Source: Gluconacetobacter entanii (lineage in GTDB: Bacteria; Pseudomonadota; Alphaproteobacteria; Acetobacterales; Acetobacteraceae). Taken from it: a stretch of 33,310 bases of DNA. Positions 7,721 through 16,322 of the stretch are shown here, piece after piece. The stretch covers positions 1 through 33,310 of the forward strand of contig NZ_NKUF01000030.1 in assembly GCF_003206495.1 (NCBI RefSeq), given 5' to 3'. Numbering within the stretch: position 1 is the first letter of the stretch; every line of letters begins with the position of its first letter. The position numbers were made by a program, and so were the translations under genes. The notes under the pieces were generated by a model. The model was not told where the DNA came from and ran no database searches. It saw nothing but the letters and a program-made list of their open reading frames with translations.

Positions 7721-8541
7721 TAAACAGTTCGACAATCAGCCCATTCAACCTGATCACGAAATCGACTGGGCGGACTGCCGAGTGTCTTGCGGAATGCAAA
7801 CGCAAACGCGGATGCCGTGGAATAACCAAGAGCATGCGCGACCTCTCCAACTGGCAGGCCTGATGCCAGCATGCCAACGGCAGCCTGCATCTGCACCTGT
7901 CGGCGATAGTGACTGAAGCTCATGCCAATCTCAGCTTCAAACAACCGGGCCAGCGTCCGGTTGCTGGCCCCAGCCACATCCTGCCATTCAGATAGTGACC
8001 GGCCATCCGCCGGAGAGGCCATCAGCGCGTCCGTGACACGCCGCAGTCGTGTATCCGAAGGACGCGGTACACCCAGAGGTTCGGAGTGTGCTGATGCGAT
8101 CTGGTCCAGCAGCACTGCCACCATGCGCGACGCCGGTGAAGGAACAGGATAATCTGACGGGCAGCGGGCCGCGGCATCAATCAGTGCCCGCAACAGCGTT
8201 GTAAGGGCGATGATGCGACAGGCTGGCAGAAAATCCTGACACATCTGCGGTGCGATCAGCACGGCACGCAGCCTGCTTTCCTTGGGGCTGTGAACGGCAT
8301 GCACCACACCCGGTGGCAGCAGGAGCGCCCGACCGGGCGGTACCAGCCACTGGTTATCTTCCGTCGTGACGCGGATTACGCCACGCGTGGTCGCCAGAAG
8401 TTGCCCGAGATCAGCGTGACAATGCGGTTCGACATGCTCTGCTTCCACATGATGCTCCGCATGCACGCGCACTGGACGTAGCTCTGTGGGCGGTGTGCGA
8501 TCAGCAAGACTGCTGGCCTGCAGGGATCGGGATTGCTTCAT
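7720..8541 (-). CDS. AraC-family transcriptional regulator
   Basis: A 273-residue protein starting MKQSRSLQASSLADRTPP. It has an N-terminal cupin sensor (EPHCHADLGQLL, WLVPPGRALLLPPGVVHAV) and a C-terminal double helix-turn-helix (RSLSEWQDVAGASNRTLARLF, then LPVGEVAHALGYSTASAFAF and FRKTLGSPPSRFR). The frame is open further upstream, but that stretch overlaps the divergent transporter gene and does not look like protein of this family, so ATG 8541 is chosen. It lies 72 bp from the divergent MFS gene and very likely controls it, a common cupin-AraC/exporter pair. Confidence 0.9.
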   Translation of the reverse strand: MKQSRSLQASSLADRTPPTELRPVRVHAEHHVEAEHVEPHCHADLGQLLATTRGVIRVTTEDNQWLVPPGRALLLPPGVVHAVHSPKESRLRAVLIAPQMCQDFLPACRIIALTTLLRALIDAAARCPSDYPVPSPASRMVAVLLDQIASAHSEPLGVPRPSDTRLRRVTDALMASPADGRSLSEWQDVAGASNRTLARLFEAEIGMSFSHYRRQVQMQAAVGMLASGLPVGEVAHALGYSTASAFAFAFRKTLGSPPSRFRDQVEWADCRTV

Positions 8542-8613
8542 CTGGCATATTTTCGACAGTTTATGGCATCCTGTCGAGCGCGGGGTAAAAATCCAGCCTG
8601 TATAGCAGGGGGC

Positions 8614-9774
8614 ATGACACGTTCCGCGAAAACGCTTCTGCCCTGGCTGATGATCTTCGGTGCTGGTATCTGCCTGCGTACCGGAATCGCGTCCCTCTCT
8701 CCCATCCTCGACCGGATCGAACGAACTCTTGCCATCTCCAACGCCGAACTGGGCTTGCTGACCACGCTTCCAGTCCTGTGCATGGGCGGTCTCTCTCCGC
8801 TCGGGCATATGCTGGAACGGCGACTTGGCCTGAAACGCTCCATGATAATGGCATTGGCGCTTCTGACGATCGTCCTGCTCCTTCGCCTCGATGGTGGCAG
8901 CTATGGACTGCTGCTTTTCACGGCCGTCGGGGTAGGCGTGGGCGACGCAATCATCCGACCGTTGCTGTCGGGTTTTATAAAGGGTGAGTTTGCCTCCCGC
9001 GCGCCTGCGGCCATGAGCGTCTATGCTGCCAGCATGGGCGTGGGATCGTCCGTCGCCGCTTTCGGAACGCCCCGCATCAGTGACGCCACCGGGAACTGGC
9101 CGCTGGGTCTGGCTTTCTGGGCGCTTCCCACGGCACTTGCCGGGTTTTGCTGGATACTATGGCGTGAGGATATTGCTGCGCCTGCGCGCGCCGCGTCACA
9201 GCCCTCTCTTACGATCAGCCGGAACGGCATTTTGGGATTGACGCTGTTCTTCGGTCTTCAGGCCGGGATCAATTACGTCGCAATAGCGTGGCTGCCGTCC
9301 CTGTATGGTGCCCTGGGCTATTCTGACCATACGGCAGGGCTTCTTGTCGCCACCATGATGCTGTCCCAGACGGGCATCAGTTTTGGCATGCATGTCGTCA
9401 TGCGCGTCCTGAAACTCACGACTATCAAGGCTGCCCTGGTTTTTTCCGGCTTCGCCATTCTGGGTACGCTCAGCCTGCTGCTCGCAAAGCCGGTGCCATG
9501 GCTGGCACCTTTGATGATCGGGGTTGCGACAGGAGGTCTGTTCCCGATAGCGCTCCTCCAGCCTCTGGATTTCGCGCACGGCAGATCAGAGGCGACACGA
9601 TTGGCCGGGCTAACCCAGACGGGCGGCTATCTGCTTGGCGGTATCCTACCATGGATTACAGGTCTGCTGATCGATCATCTCGGCGTTGCCCCAGCACTCC
9701 TGACGTCGCTGGTTGGGAGTGCTGGCCTGCTTGCTGTGGTTACGGTGGCGATCGAGCGCACATATCAGAAATGA
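8614..9774 (+). CDS. MFS transporter, CynX/NimT type
   Basis: From MTRSAKTLLPWLM the protein is 386 residues with about twelve hydrophobic segments. The opening LRTGIASLSPILDRIE resembles the LRPxxTSxxPLL pattern of the CynX/NimT family (cyanate and 2-nitroimidazole transporters), and LERRLGLKRSM is the cytoplasmic loop after helix 2. Starts at 8533 and 8563 would add a non-hydrophobic leader overlapping the araC start; 8614 is preferred, with AGGGGG just upstream although the spacing is tight. The inner-membrane location is firm; the substrate is unknown. It was probably regulated by the divergent AraC protein. Confidence 0.85.
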   Translation: MTRSAKTLLPWLMIFGAGICLRTGIASLSPILDRIERTLAISNAELGLLTTLPVLCMGGLSPLGHMLERRLGLKRSMIMALALLTIVLLLRLDGGSYGLLLFTAVGVGVGDAIIRPLLSGFIKGEFASRAPAAMSVYAASMGVGSSVAAFGTPRISDATGNWPLGLAFWALPTALAGFCWILWREDIAAPARAASQPSLTISRNGILGLTLFFGLQAGINYVAIAWLPSLYGALGYSDHTAGLLVATMMLSQTGISFGMHVVMRVLKLTTIKAALVFSGFAILGTLSLLLAKPVPWLAPLMIGVATGGLFPIALLQPLDFAHGRSEATRLAGLTQTGGYLLGGILPWITGLLIDHLGVAPALLTSLVGSAGLLAVVTVAIERTYQK

Positions 9775-9833
9775 CATAGCCTGCCACGAATGTCTGCTTT
9801 CCGGTCCATTCTGGAATGATCTGAATGTCCTAG

Positions 9834-11184
9834 CAGCCTGTCGGGTTGGGCATTTTGCGGCTGATAACGCCGAGGCTGACCCGGCTTATGCCGCCTGAAG
9901 CCGCGCCATTCTTTTGCAGTTGTATGCGAGAGCGACGAGTGTCCATTCGGTCGTGACTTTTGCAAGGCCACGCAGACTGAATCTTCTGAAGCCCATGATG
10001 CTTTTGATAATTCCAAAGACCGGTTCAACGGTCTGTTTTCGTAGTCTGTAAACATCTCCGGCTTTTGTGGTTTCCAGTTTTTTCTTCATGGCGAGCCGCC
10101 AGGGTTCGGTTATCCGGCGTGGCTCCTTTGCTTCGGGATGGGGTCGGAAGTCGTAAGGTCTGCGGGCACAGGGCCGTCCAATGGCGACCAGCGGATCAAT
10201 GCCCTTTTCCTGCAGTTTCCGGACCGCCTGTCCGCTGGCGTAACCGGTGTCGGCAAGCACCTTCTCCGGGAGACCGATTGTGTCTTCCATCGACAGCACC
10301 GTGTCGGCAAAGGATGGCGCATCCGCTGACGTGGCGACAACGCCGGTTGTCACGATCAGCTGGCTGCCTTCGGCGCAGACTACGGCCTGGGCATTGTAAG
10401 CCTGCCGGAACTCGTGGGCATCCGAACGCCGCATGAGGCGGCTGTCGGGATCGGTCAGGCTGATCTGCCGGTCGGGTGGTGGTTCATCGTCGGGCGGTTT
10501 GGGCGCCCTGCCACGACGCCCTGTTTTTGCGTCATACACCGCCTTCTTCTTCTCGTATGCCGGTCGCGCCGCCTCGGCCTGCGCCTTCGCATCTGCTTCC
10601 AGCCGGGCGCAGGCTTCGTCCAACTTCGCTTTCAGCGCTTCCCGGCGGGCAAGTTCTTCCGGCAATGCCTGCGGATCACTGTCTGTGGCATCTGCGTGCT
10701 CCGCCTGGTCCATCAGTTTCGCGATATCCACCGCCAGCTGTTCGCGCAGCGCCCTGATCCGGTCGTAGCGCACCGAACGGTATTTCGAAGCGTCGGCATC
10801 GATTTTCGTGCCGTCGATCGACACAACGCCCAGACGCAGCAGGCCTGTCTCGCGCGCCAGAAGCAGGACCTGTGCAAATGCAGCTTCAATGGCGCCCCTG
10901 TTCGTCCGGCGGAAGGTCGCAATCGTATCATGATCCGGATGCAGGTTCGCCGCCACGAAGCGCACCCCGATGTCGCGATATGTCGCCCGCTCGATCCGGC
11001 GTGAGGAAAACAACCCGTTCGCATAGCTGAAGATCAGAAGGGCCAGCATCAGGCGCGGATGATACTGCGCCTTGCCTCCCGTGCGCACTGGCACGCAGAA
11101 CGCACTCATCGGAACCCGCTCAACGGCTGCGACAATGAAATGCGCCATATCGTCAGCAGGAAGCCACGACTTCAGATCAGGCTG
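9834..11184 (-). mobile_element. IS1182-family insertion sequence
   Basis: A transposase gene on the minus strand is bounded by CAGCCTG at 9834 and its inverse CAGGCTG ending at 11184. Both are flanked by CTAG (9830-9833 and 11185-11188), which may be a palindromic 4-bp target duplication. Only seven terminal bases match perfectly, so the exact ends are a proposal. The element sits between the MFS gene and a zone of decayed fragments. Confidence 0.65.
9886..11148 (-). CDS. IS1182-family transposase
   Basis: A 420-residue DDE transposase. The N-terminal DUF772-like domain reads YHPRLMLALLIFSYANGLFSS with SSRRIERATYRDIGVRFVA, followed by the catalytic parts VVSIDGTKIDADAS (Asp), VLADTGYASGQAV (Asp) and KQTVEPVFGIIK (Glu). 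A charged, Ala-rich insertion (about residues 150-235) precedes the second catalytic block, typical of this group. Upstream of ATG 11148 the frame continues as QPDLKSWLPADD to a TAG that is part of the flanking CTAG, so translation probably starts at 11148 or at a non-ATG codon close to the element end. No internal damage is seen. Confidence 0.9.
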   Translation of the reverse strand: MAHFIVAAVERVPMSAFCVPVRTGGKAQYHPRLMLALLIFSYANGLFSSRRIERATYRDIGVRFVAANLHPDHDTIATFRRTNRGAIEAAFAQVLLLARETGLLRLGVVSIDGTKIDADASKYRSVRYDRIRALREQLAVDIAKLMDQAEHADATDSDPQALPEELARREALKAKLDEACARLEADAKAQAEAARPAYEKKKAVYDAKTGRRGRAPKPPDDEPPPDRQISLTDPDSRLMRRSDAHEFRQAYNAQAVVCAEGSQLIVTTGVVATSADAPSFADTVLSMEDTIGLPEKVLADTGYASGQAVRKLQEKGIDPLVAIGRPCARRPYDFRPHPEAKEPRRITEPWRLAMKKKLETTKAGDVYRLRKQTVEPVFGIIKSIMGFRRFSLRGLAKVTTEWTLVALAYNCKRMARLQAA

Positions 11185-11321
11185 CTAGATGAGGCGGAAG
11201 CGGACATAGCTCTGGATGCATAAGCTTTACGCTTTATGAGGGTAGGGGGCATTTATTCAGTAAGAGGTCATGCGTGTGCCGAAAAAAGTTCATTAAAACA
11301 GCCTATTAATCCCGCTTTGCT

Positions 11322-11348
11322 CTCAACTTGCGGTTGCCGCAAGCTGAG
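11322..11348. repeat. Hairpin-forming inverted repeat
   Basis: CTCAACTTGCGG (11322-11333) and CCGCAAGCTGAG (11337-11348) form a near-perfect 12-bp stem with a three-base loop, just past the end of the recombinase remnant. No T-run follows. Its function is unknown; it may be an old transposon or attachment-site structure. Confidence 0.35.
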
Positions 11349-12010
11349 AAGCAATCCTGCCCCCGCAACCAACGATACTTGCGATGCCAACGTATCACTA
11401 ACCCCAGTCTGGAAACGGGCTGGGGTTTTCGTTTGTCCGCCCGACGCCACCGTCAGGATGCCTGCGAGATCGCTCCGGACGTCGATCTGGAGGCCCTTGT
11501 CGGACGAGGTGAGGAATCAGCGAGCGGATCACATCGGCCGCCTCCTGGCGCTTCTCGTCCAGTTCCGAATGCAGCATGTCGTGTATCGCAGGTGCCTTTG
11601 TTGCGTGCTGTCGAGCAGCCGAGCAATGCACCGGAGATCATGGAATAGCCGCCACCACAGCAGCCGCATTTGCTCAGGCCGGAGAACAGATAACGGGGAC
11701 GGCGTTTCTCGCGGAAATGATCGGGCGAGGATGTGTCGCGTGTGTCGCGGCTGGCGCTGACGCTGGCTTGTCGCGTCTTGACCGCGTCCCACAGCTCCTG
11801 ATCGACGATTCGCAATTCCGGCACCTCCTGGATCCACCCATTCGGATTCCGGATTGGGACGGGCCTGGCATTTGCCGGTATCAGGATCTTTGATGAAACG
11901 CTGCCGGTTCCACACCAGCCTGCCCACGTACATCTCGTTGTTGAGGATACCGGTGCTGCGCGTCCGGTTGCCATTGATGGTCGAGAAGCCCCAGGCGCCG
12001 GTTATTCCTT
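11345..12010 (-). pseudogene. Remnant of a large serine recombinase (C-terminal half)
   Basis: Minus-strand frames together spell the recombinase and zinc-ribbon domains of a large serine recombinase: STGILNNEMYVGRLVWNR and FIKDPDTGKCQARPNPESEW, a frameshift, QEVPELRIVDQELWDAVKTR, then RRPRYLFSGLSKCGCCGGGY (zinc ribbon). After further frame changes come LHSELDEKRQEAADVIRSLI and a tail ending SQVSLVAGAG. The N-terminal catalytic resolvase domain is missing; at about 12010-12050 the sequence changes into an IS5 scar. At least three frame changes show long-standing decay. It is probably the relic of an integrative element. Confidence 0.75.
11400..11430 (+). terminator. Terminator-like hairpin with T-rich tail
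   Basis: AACCCCAG (11400-11407) pairs with CTGGGGTT (11420-11427) and is followed by a T-rich stretch on the plus strand. It lies within the 3' part of the decayed recombinase, so it may be incidental. Confidence 0.3.
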
Positions 12011-12047
12011 CAAAGAAAAACTGTATCCATCCACGAAACATCCATTT

Positions 12048-12192
12048 CTCAATTTATAAAAATCAAAACATCATCGAACGTTTTTTCGCCAGACTGAAGC
12101 AGTTCAGAGACATCGCAACACGCTATGACAAGTTGAAATCAACTTTCCTCGCGGCCGTTCAACTCGTCGCAACTGTCATCGGAATTAACTGA
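12048..12192 (+). pseudogene. IS5-family transposase, C-terminal fragment
   Basis: A plus-strand frame ending TAA or TGA near 12192 reads IYKNQNIIERFFARLKQF, RDIATRYDKLKSTFLAA and VQLVATVIGIN. This is the conserved end of IS5-family (IS427-like) transposases, including the Glu of the DDE triad in IERFFxRLK. All upstream transposase sequence is missing and is replaced by the recombinase remnant on the other strand. Its right end lies where the isochorismatase-like gene breaks off, so this IS or its deletion probably truncated that gene. Confidence 0.75.
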
Positions 12193-12479
12193 CGACACGG
12201 CCTGGTTCGGACATAAGTTCAAGAAAGCACGGGTAACTTTCAGGATGGGTCATTTGGTGCCAGCGTTCATAATACCCCCGCCATGCCCTTGGTGCTTCTT
12301 CAGCACGCAACGAGGGAATAAAGCGCGTGAAAATAAGTCCTGTCCTTATGCCACCGTGCAATGGAGACCACATAGGGCAGAATGCGGGCCATCCAGGGCG
12401 CATACCAAGGCGTTTTTTCATGAAACATGTTCTGTATATCAACGCAAATATGAAGCCATTGGCCATACTGAAGATTCAT
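12185..12479 (-). pseudogene. Isochorismatase-like cysteine hydrolase, frameshifted and truncated
   Basis: From ATG 12479 the frame reads MNLQYGQWLHICVDIQNMF, with Asp of the VDxQNxF motif being the first catalytic residue, then TPWYAPWMARILPYVVSIAR and WHKD. Near 12330 the frame shifts and continues as IFTRFIPSLRAEEAPRAW, then YYERWHQMTHPE, ending abruptly next to the IS5 fragment. The catalytic Lys and Cys regions are gone. Intact relatives hydrolyse amides or isochorismate-type substrates. No functional protein is possible. Confidence 0.7.
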
Positions 12480-13271
12480 GAGGACGAAACCTTAGATGTG
12501 TTTTCTTAACAGGTCATGCGTAGGTGGTATTGTACTTTCCATGAGCACACTCTGTTTTCATGATCTCTAGGCACTGTTTCAAAAGATTCTTTGGGAAATA
12601 AAAGGGTTTTTCGAAAAAAATATCGGAGGATCCCCGCTGTAAAAATATCATTCAGGAGTTATTATGTTTCAGTTGATTCCCCTGAAATCGTATCCTCAAT
12701 CAGGCAGCCCGCTGCTGCGGGTCCGGCAATGTGACATACAGGGATAGATCGGCGACAGGCACAGGGCGTATGGCAGCCGTTACAATGGGTATCCGGGTTT
12801 TTCCCATTTGCGAGGATAATGGTATCGGGAGGTCATGGGTTGCGCCATCATATGTGAAGCAGGCCGGAAAATCCTTTTTCTTGCTGGCACCGGTCGGTCG
12901 TCAATTAACAGTCATCATCGTGTCAGACTACCCATGAATTTTCATCCTTTCCCGGAGGAACTCATATAGAGAAAGCCCAGATAAAAATTAGAAATTTCAT
13001 GTGTTGCTGCTTTCGTTAATGGCATATCAAACATACATGAAGCCGACCGGGTGATATTGCAGGGGTATGTTCCTGCATGATGAGATTCGATGCCAATGTC
13101 AGGACCCACATTCAACCTCATGGTACGTAGGTCTGTATTTGGACGTTCTGATCTGTATTAAAAGTATTTAGATTCAAAAAATCATTTAATTTTTATAGTT
13201 AATAAAATAAATTTGGCGAAATCTGTTACATAATTTCTTTTTCAAATAATTATAATTTTTTCTGAATTCCT
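12480..13271. other. Long AT-rich gap without a recognisable gene
   Basis: This stretch between the decayed hydrolase and the KGG-protein promoter holds no gene that can be supported. A 27-codon frame at 12664-12747 has an AGGAG seven bases upstream but no family resemblance. On the minus strand a frame without ATG at its start (about 12700-12898, ending VTLPDPQQRAA) looks faintly like a protein tail and may be another gene scar. The part 13130-13262 is very AT-rich. Confidence 0.5.
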
Positions 13272-13296
13272 GGAACCTCGATCAATGCAGGTGGTT
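13272..13296 (+). promoter_or_regulatory. Possible EcfG-type general stress promoter
   Basis: GGAAC (13272-13276), a 16-base spacer and GGTT (13293-13296) lie 57 bases upstream of the KGG stress protein gene. Alphaproteobacterial EcfG promoters have GGAAC-N16-cGTT; the -10 here differs by one base. The stress nature of the gene supports the match. Inference. Confidence 0.45.
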
Positions 13297-13352
13297 TGTC
13301 GTAGGACGGCTACATAAACCGCCGTCTCGCATCAGTAAAAGGAACGGAAAAA

Positions 13353-13631
13353 ATGGCCAATCAAGGCGGCAGCCATGAACAGCACGTCAAGGCTGGTGAA
13401 CAGAGCCATAAAAACACAGGCTCGTCGCACAGCGCGAACAGTGAGGGTACGCATGGTACCGGCACCCGCGGCGGCACGCATGAACAGCATGTCAAGGCCG
13501 GCGAACAGAGCCACAAGAATACCGGCACGTCGCATGCCGGGAAAGGCGAGGGCGAACACAGCACCGGCACCCGCGGCGGCACACATGAACAGCATGTCAA
13601 GGCCGGCCAGCAGAGCCACAAGAATACCTGA
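13353..13631 (+). CDS. KGG-repeat stress-induced protein
   Basis: A 92-residue, highly hydrophilic protein made of three near-identical copies of GGTHEQHVKAGEQSHKNT (residues 5-22, 40-57 and 75-92) joined by Gly/Ser/Thr-rich linkers with period 35 residues. It resembles the stress-induced acidophilic repeat (KGG, GsiB/ConJ-like) family, where GGxxEQHxxAGxxGG units give a disordered, desiccation- or acid-stress protein. The second half of each unit has QSHKNT in place of the usual KGG, so this is a divergent member. AAGGAACGG precedes the ATG. The next gene encodes a DUF892 protein, another stress-linked family. Confidence 0.8.
   Translation: MANQGGSHEQHVKAGEQSHKNTGSSHSANSEGTHGTGTRGGTHEQHVKAGEQSHKNTGTSHAGKGEGEHSTGTRGGTHEQHVKAGQQSHKNT
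13365..13628 (+). repeat. Three 54-bp coding repeats, period 105 bp
   Basis: Units at 13365-13418, 13470-13523 and 13575-13628 encode the same 18-residue motif with few base changes, and the linkers between units are also similar. Near identity at the DNA level suggests recent duplication or gene conversion; the array could vary in copy number between strains. Confidence 0.75.
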
Positions 13632-13645
13632 CATCATGCTGGATA

Positions 13646-13679
13646 CCGGGGACGTCAGCAATCTGCTGCCGTCCCCCGG
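13646..13679. terminator. Long hairpin after the KGG gene
   Basis: CCGGGGACGTCAGCA (13646-13660) pairs, with one mismatch and a one-base bulge, with TGCTGCCGTCCCCCGG (13664-13679) around a three-base loop. It starts 15 bases after the stop. There is no T-run, so it could be an RNA-stabilising or attenuating structure rather than a simple terminator. Confidence 0.45.
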
Positions 13680-13759
13680 AAACTGAATGCTCCGGTCACC
13701 GCATCGACTGCCCTGCGCCGATCCGGCGAATGGCATCTTTTCGAGAATGGAGAAAATCA

Positions 13760-14266
13760 ATGGGCCTGTTTTCAAAACCGATCAAAACCCTTGATGACCT
13801 GTTCGTGCATACCCTTCAGGATATCTATTATGCCGAAAACCAGATCGTCAGGACCCTGCCCACCATGGCAGAAGAGGCCACCGAACCGGAACTGAAGGCC
13901 GCGTTCCAGCACCACCTGACGGAAACACAGGAACATGTACGCAGGCTTGAGCAGGTGTTCCAGATGCATGGCCAACCCGTTAAGGGCGTGACCTGTCAGG
14001 CAATGGATGGCATCCTTTCCGAGACGAAGGACATCATCAGCGACTGCGATGACCCTGAGGTCCGTGATGCCGCCATTCTCTCGGCAGCGCAGGCGGTCGA
14101 GCATTATGAAATCACCCGTTACGGAAGCCTCATCGCCTATGCCCGGCAACTTGGCCGTAGCGACTGTGCGACTGTTCTGGAACAGACGCTTGAGGAAGAA
14201 AAATCCGCCGACCAGAAACTGACGCGCATCGCCGGGATGAGTGTAAACCAGCATGCCGCAGCCTGA
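13760..14266 (+). CDS. DUF892 (YciE/YciF) ferritin-like protein
   Basis: A 168-residue four-helix-bundle protein beginning MGLFSKPIKTLDDLFVHTLQDIYYAENQIV. Repeated Glu/His metal-ligand positions are visible (DIYYAENQ, HHLTETQEHVRRL, AVEHYEITRYG, LEEEKSADQKL). The family is induced by osmotic and general stress and is related to rubrerythrin and ferritin folds; its exact reaction is unknown. The start at 13760 is chosen because GGAGAAAATCA directly precedes it, although the frame is open from 13730. It follows the KGG stress gene on the same strand across a hairpin. Confidence 0.92.
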   Translation: MGLFSKPIKTLDDLFVHTLQDIYYAENQIVRTLPTMAEEATEPELKAAFQHHLTETQEHVRRLEQVFQMHGQPVKGVTCQAMDGILSETKDIISDCDDPEVRDAAILSAAQAVEHYEITRYGSLIAYARQLGRSDCATVLEQTLEEEKSADQKLTRIAGMSVNQHAAA

Positions 14267-14399
14267 GGCCGGATATGGATGGGATGGCGCATGCTGACCT
14301 GTCTGGACGATAGGGAGAGACCAGGTCCCGGTTGCCTCATGACATTCACCACCTGACGTCAAACGTCCTGACCACACAATAATCCCTGTGCACTGAGAT

Positions 14400-14432
14400 A
14401 CCGATTGTTCATCTTCCGCATGAACAACCGGT
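14400..14432. promoter_or_regulatory. Inverted repeat upstream of the TPP enzyme gene
   Basis: ACCGATTGTTCAT (14400-14412) and ATGAACAACCGGT (14420-14432) form a 13-bp dyad with one mismatch and a seven-base centre, 90 bases before the TPP enzyme start. It could be an operator, or a terminator of the upstream gene without T-run. Confidence 0.4.
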
Positions 14433-14522
14433 TCTCTGCGTTGTCTTTACAAAACTGTCGTGCCAGCAACCCCTGCGAATTCTCGACGTTGGCCCGATGA
14501 ATCCGGCGGGAGGTCCCTGAAA

Positions 14523-16310
14523 ATGAATGTCAGCGAATTCTTATGGAAACGCCTTCAGGAATGGGGCCTCAGACGCGCTTACGGTTATCCGGGCGATGGG
14601 GCAGGCGGAATAGACGTGGCCCTGCAACGCGAAGTGGATGCAGGCCATATCGAATATGTGCAGGTACGGCATGAGGAAATGGCCGCGTTCATGGCCACGG
14701 CCCATGCCAAGTTTACCGGGCAGGTGGGGCTGTGTTTCGCAACATCGGGCCCCGGCGCCACCCACCTGCTGAACGGGCTTTATGATGCCAGGCTTGATCA
14801 TGTTGGTGTCGTGGCGATCATGGGCCAGCAGGCCCGTACGGCGATTGGCACGAATTACCAGCAGGAAGTGGATCTGCAATCATTATGCAAGGACGTGGCA
14901 TGCGAATACATCGTAACCGTGACCGAACCATCGCAGATGCGCCATGCGCTGGACCGGGCCGTGCGGATCGCGCGCGACAAACGTGCGCCGACCGTCGTGA
15001 TCGTGCCCAATGACCTGCAGGAACTGCCGTATAAAGACCCGCCAATGGCGCATGGTTCGACCCATACGGGCATCGGCACGACAGTTGGCAGCAAGGTGCC
15101 CGAGGAGGCAGGCCTGCGTGCCGCGGCCGAAATACTCAATGCCGGCAAAAAGGTTGCGATCCTTGCCGGCGCAGGTGCGCTGGAGGCAACGGACCAGTTG
15201 CTCCAGATCGCGGAAATCCTTGGGGCGGGAATTGCCAAGGCGCTGCTGGGCAAGGCCGCCGTACCTGATGAACTCCCCTTCGTTACCGGTTCGATCGGCC
15301 TGCTGGGCACGAAGCCGTCATGGGTCCTGATGAAGGAATGCGACACGTTCCTGATGGTGGGATCATCATTTCCCTATAGCGAGTTCCTGCCAAGGCCGGG
15401 GCAGGCGCGTGGCGTGCAGATCGACATAAACGGCGCCAACCTGTCCCTGAGTTACCCGATGGAGGTCAACCTGCAGGGCGATAGTGCTGCGACCTTGCGC
15501 GCCCTGATCCCGCTGCTTCATCACAACAGTGACCGCTCATGGCGCGTCCATATCGAAAAGGAAGTGGCCCAGTGGTGGAAAGTGCTGGAAGCCCGCGCCA
15601 TGACCGGTGCCCGGCCGCTTAACCCGCAACGCGTATTCTGGGAACTGTCACCCCGCCTGCCGGAAAATGCCATCATCACCGCTGATTCCGGCTCCGTCGC
15701 CAACTGGTATGCGCGTGACCTGAAAATGCGGCGTGGCATGAAGGCATCGCTTTCAGGTGGTCTGGCCTCCATCGGGGCGGGGACGCCTTATGCCATGGCG
15801 GCCAAGATGGCCTATCCCGAACGCACGGTCATTGCCTGCATGGGCGACGGGGCCATGCAGATGAACGGCCTGAACGTCATGATCACGATTTCCAAATACT
15901 GGAAGCAGTGGTCCAATCCCCGGCTGATCGTACTTGTGCTGAATAACCAGGACCTCAATCAGGTCACGTGGGAGGAGCGCATCCAGCTTGGCAGGGGCAA
16001 GACGGAATCAACCCAGTCCATTCCGGACTTTCCCTATCATCGCTATGCCGAACTGCTGGGGCTGAAGGGGATTTATGTTGATGACCCCGCACACGTCGCC
16101 ACCGCATGGGAAGAAGCCCTGGGCGCCGACCGCCCTGTCATCCTTGAAGCCCGCACCGACCCCAACGTGCCGCCATTGCCGCCGCATATCACCCTGCAGC
16201 AGGCCAAGGCCTTCCTGACATCGCTCCCCACGGAACCGGAGCGGGCCAGTGTCATACTGGGTTCGGCAAAGGAAATGCTGGCGTCCCTGCTGCCAGCAGG
16301 AAAATCGTAA
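14523..16310 (+). CDS. Thiamine-pyrophosphate-dependent enzyme, pyruvate oxidase/acetolactate synthase-like
   Basis: A 595-residue three-domain TPP enzyme. The N-terminal Pyr domain has the cofactor-activating Glu51 in VRHEEMAAF and the GPGATHLLNGLYDARLDH segment; the middle domain is Rossmann-like (VAILAGAGALEA); the PP domain has GDG (441-443) in MGDGAMQMNGL and the partner NNQDLNQ, completing the GDG-x(25-30)-N motif. The overall pattern is closest to pyruvate oxidase (PoxB), which decarboxylates pyruvate to acetate, but the membrane-binding tail of PoxB is not evident. ATG 14523 is chosen over 14460 because the family homology starts there and GGGAGG lies upstream. Confidence 0.9.
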   Translation: MNVSEFLWKRLQEWGLRRAYGYPGDGAGGIDVALQREVDAGHIEYVQVRHEEMAAFMATAHAKFTGQVGLCFATSGPGATHLLNGLYDARLDHVGVVAIMGQQARTAIGTNYQQEVDLQSLCKDVACEYIVTVTEPSQMRHALDRAVRIARDKRAPTVVIVPNDLQELPYKDPPMAHGSTHTGIGTTVGSKVPEEAGLRAAAEILNAGKKVAILAGAGALEATDQLLQIAEILGAGIAKALLGKAAVPDELPFVTGSIGLLGTKPSWVLMKECDTFLMVGSSFPYSEFLPRPGQARGVQIDINGANLSLSYPMEVNLQGDSAATLRALIPLLHHNSDRSWRVHIEKEVAQWWKVLEARAMTGARPLNPQRVFWELSPRLPENAIITADSGSVANWYARDLKMRRGMKASLSGGLASIGAGTPYAMAAKMAYPERTVIACMGDGAMQMNGLNVMITISKYWKQWSNPRLIVLVLNNQDLNQVTWEERIQLGRGKTESTQSIPDFPYHRYAELLGLKGIYVDDPAHVATAWEEALGADRPVILEARTDPNVPPLPPHITLQQAKAFLTSLPTEPERASVILGSAKEMLASLLPAGKS

Positions 16311-16322
16311 GGCGCCCGGGTT

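Noticed and set aside
8542-8808. N-terminal extension of the AraC regulator
   Set aside because: It overlaps the divergent transporter gene, and the added residues do not resemble AraC proteins.
10414-11004. Long plus-strand frame opposite the IS1182 transposase
   Set aside because: It is antisense to a well-recognised transposase and has no family features; GC-rich codon bias produces such open frames.
11236-11760. 174-codon plus-strand frame
   Set aside because: It lies opposite the serine recombinase remnant and has no protein-like features.
12664-12747. 27-codon frame with a good ribosome site
   Set aside because: No family match and no conserved context; not enough to claim a gene.
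13365-13628. Regular repeats as a CRISPR array
   Set aside because: The repeats are in frame within a protein, the spacers are similar to each other, and the period is 105 bp.
14440-14520. GATGAATCC stretch as another fluoride aptamer
   Set aside because: There is no upstream P1 loop with AUGG and no pseudoknot partner.
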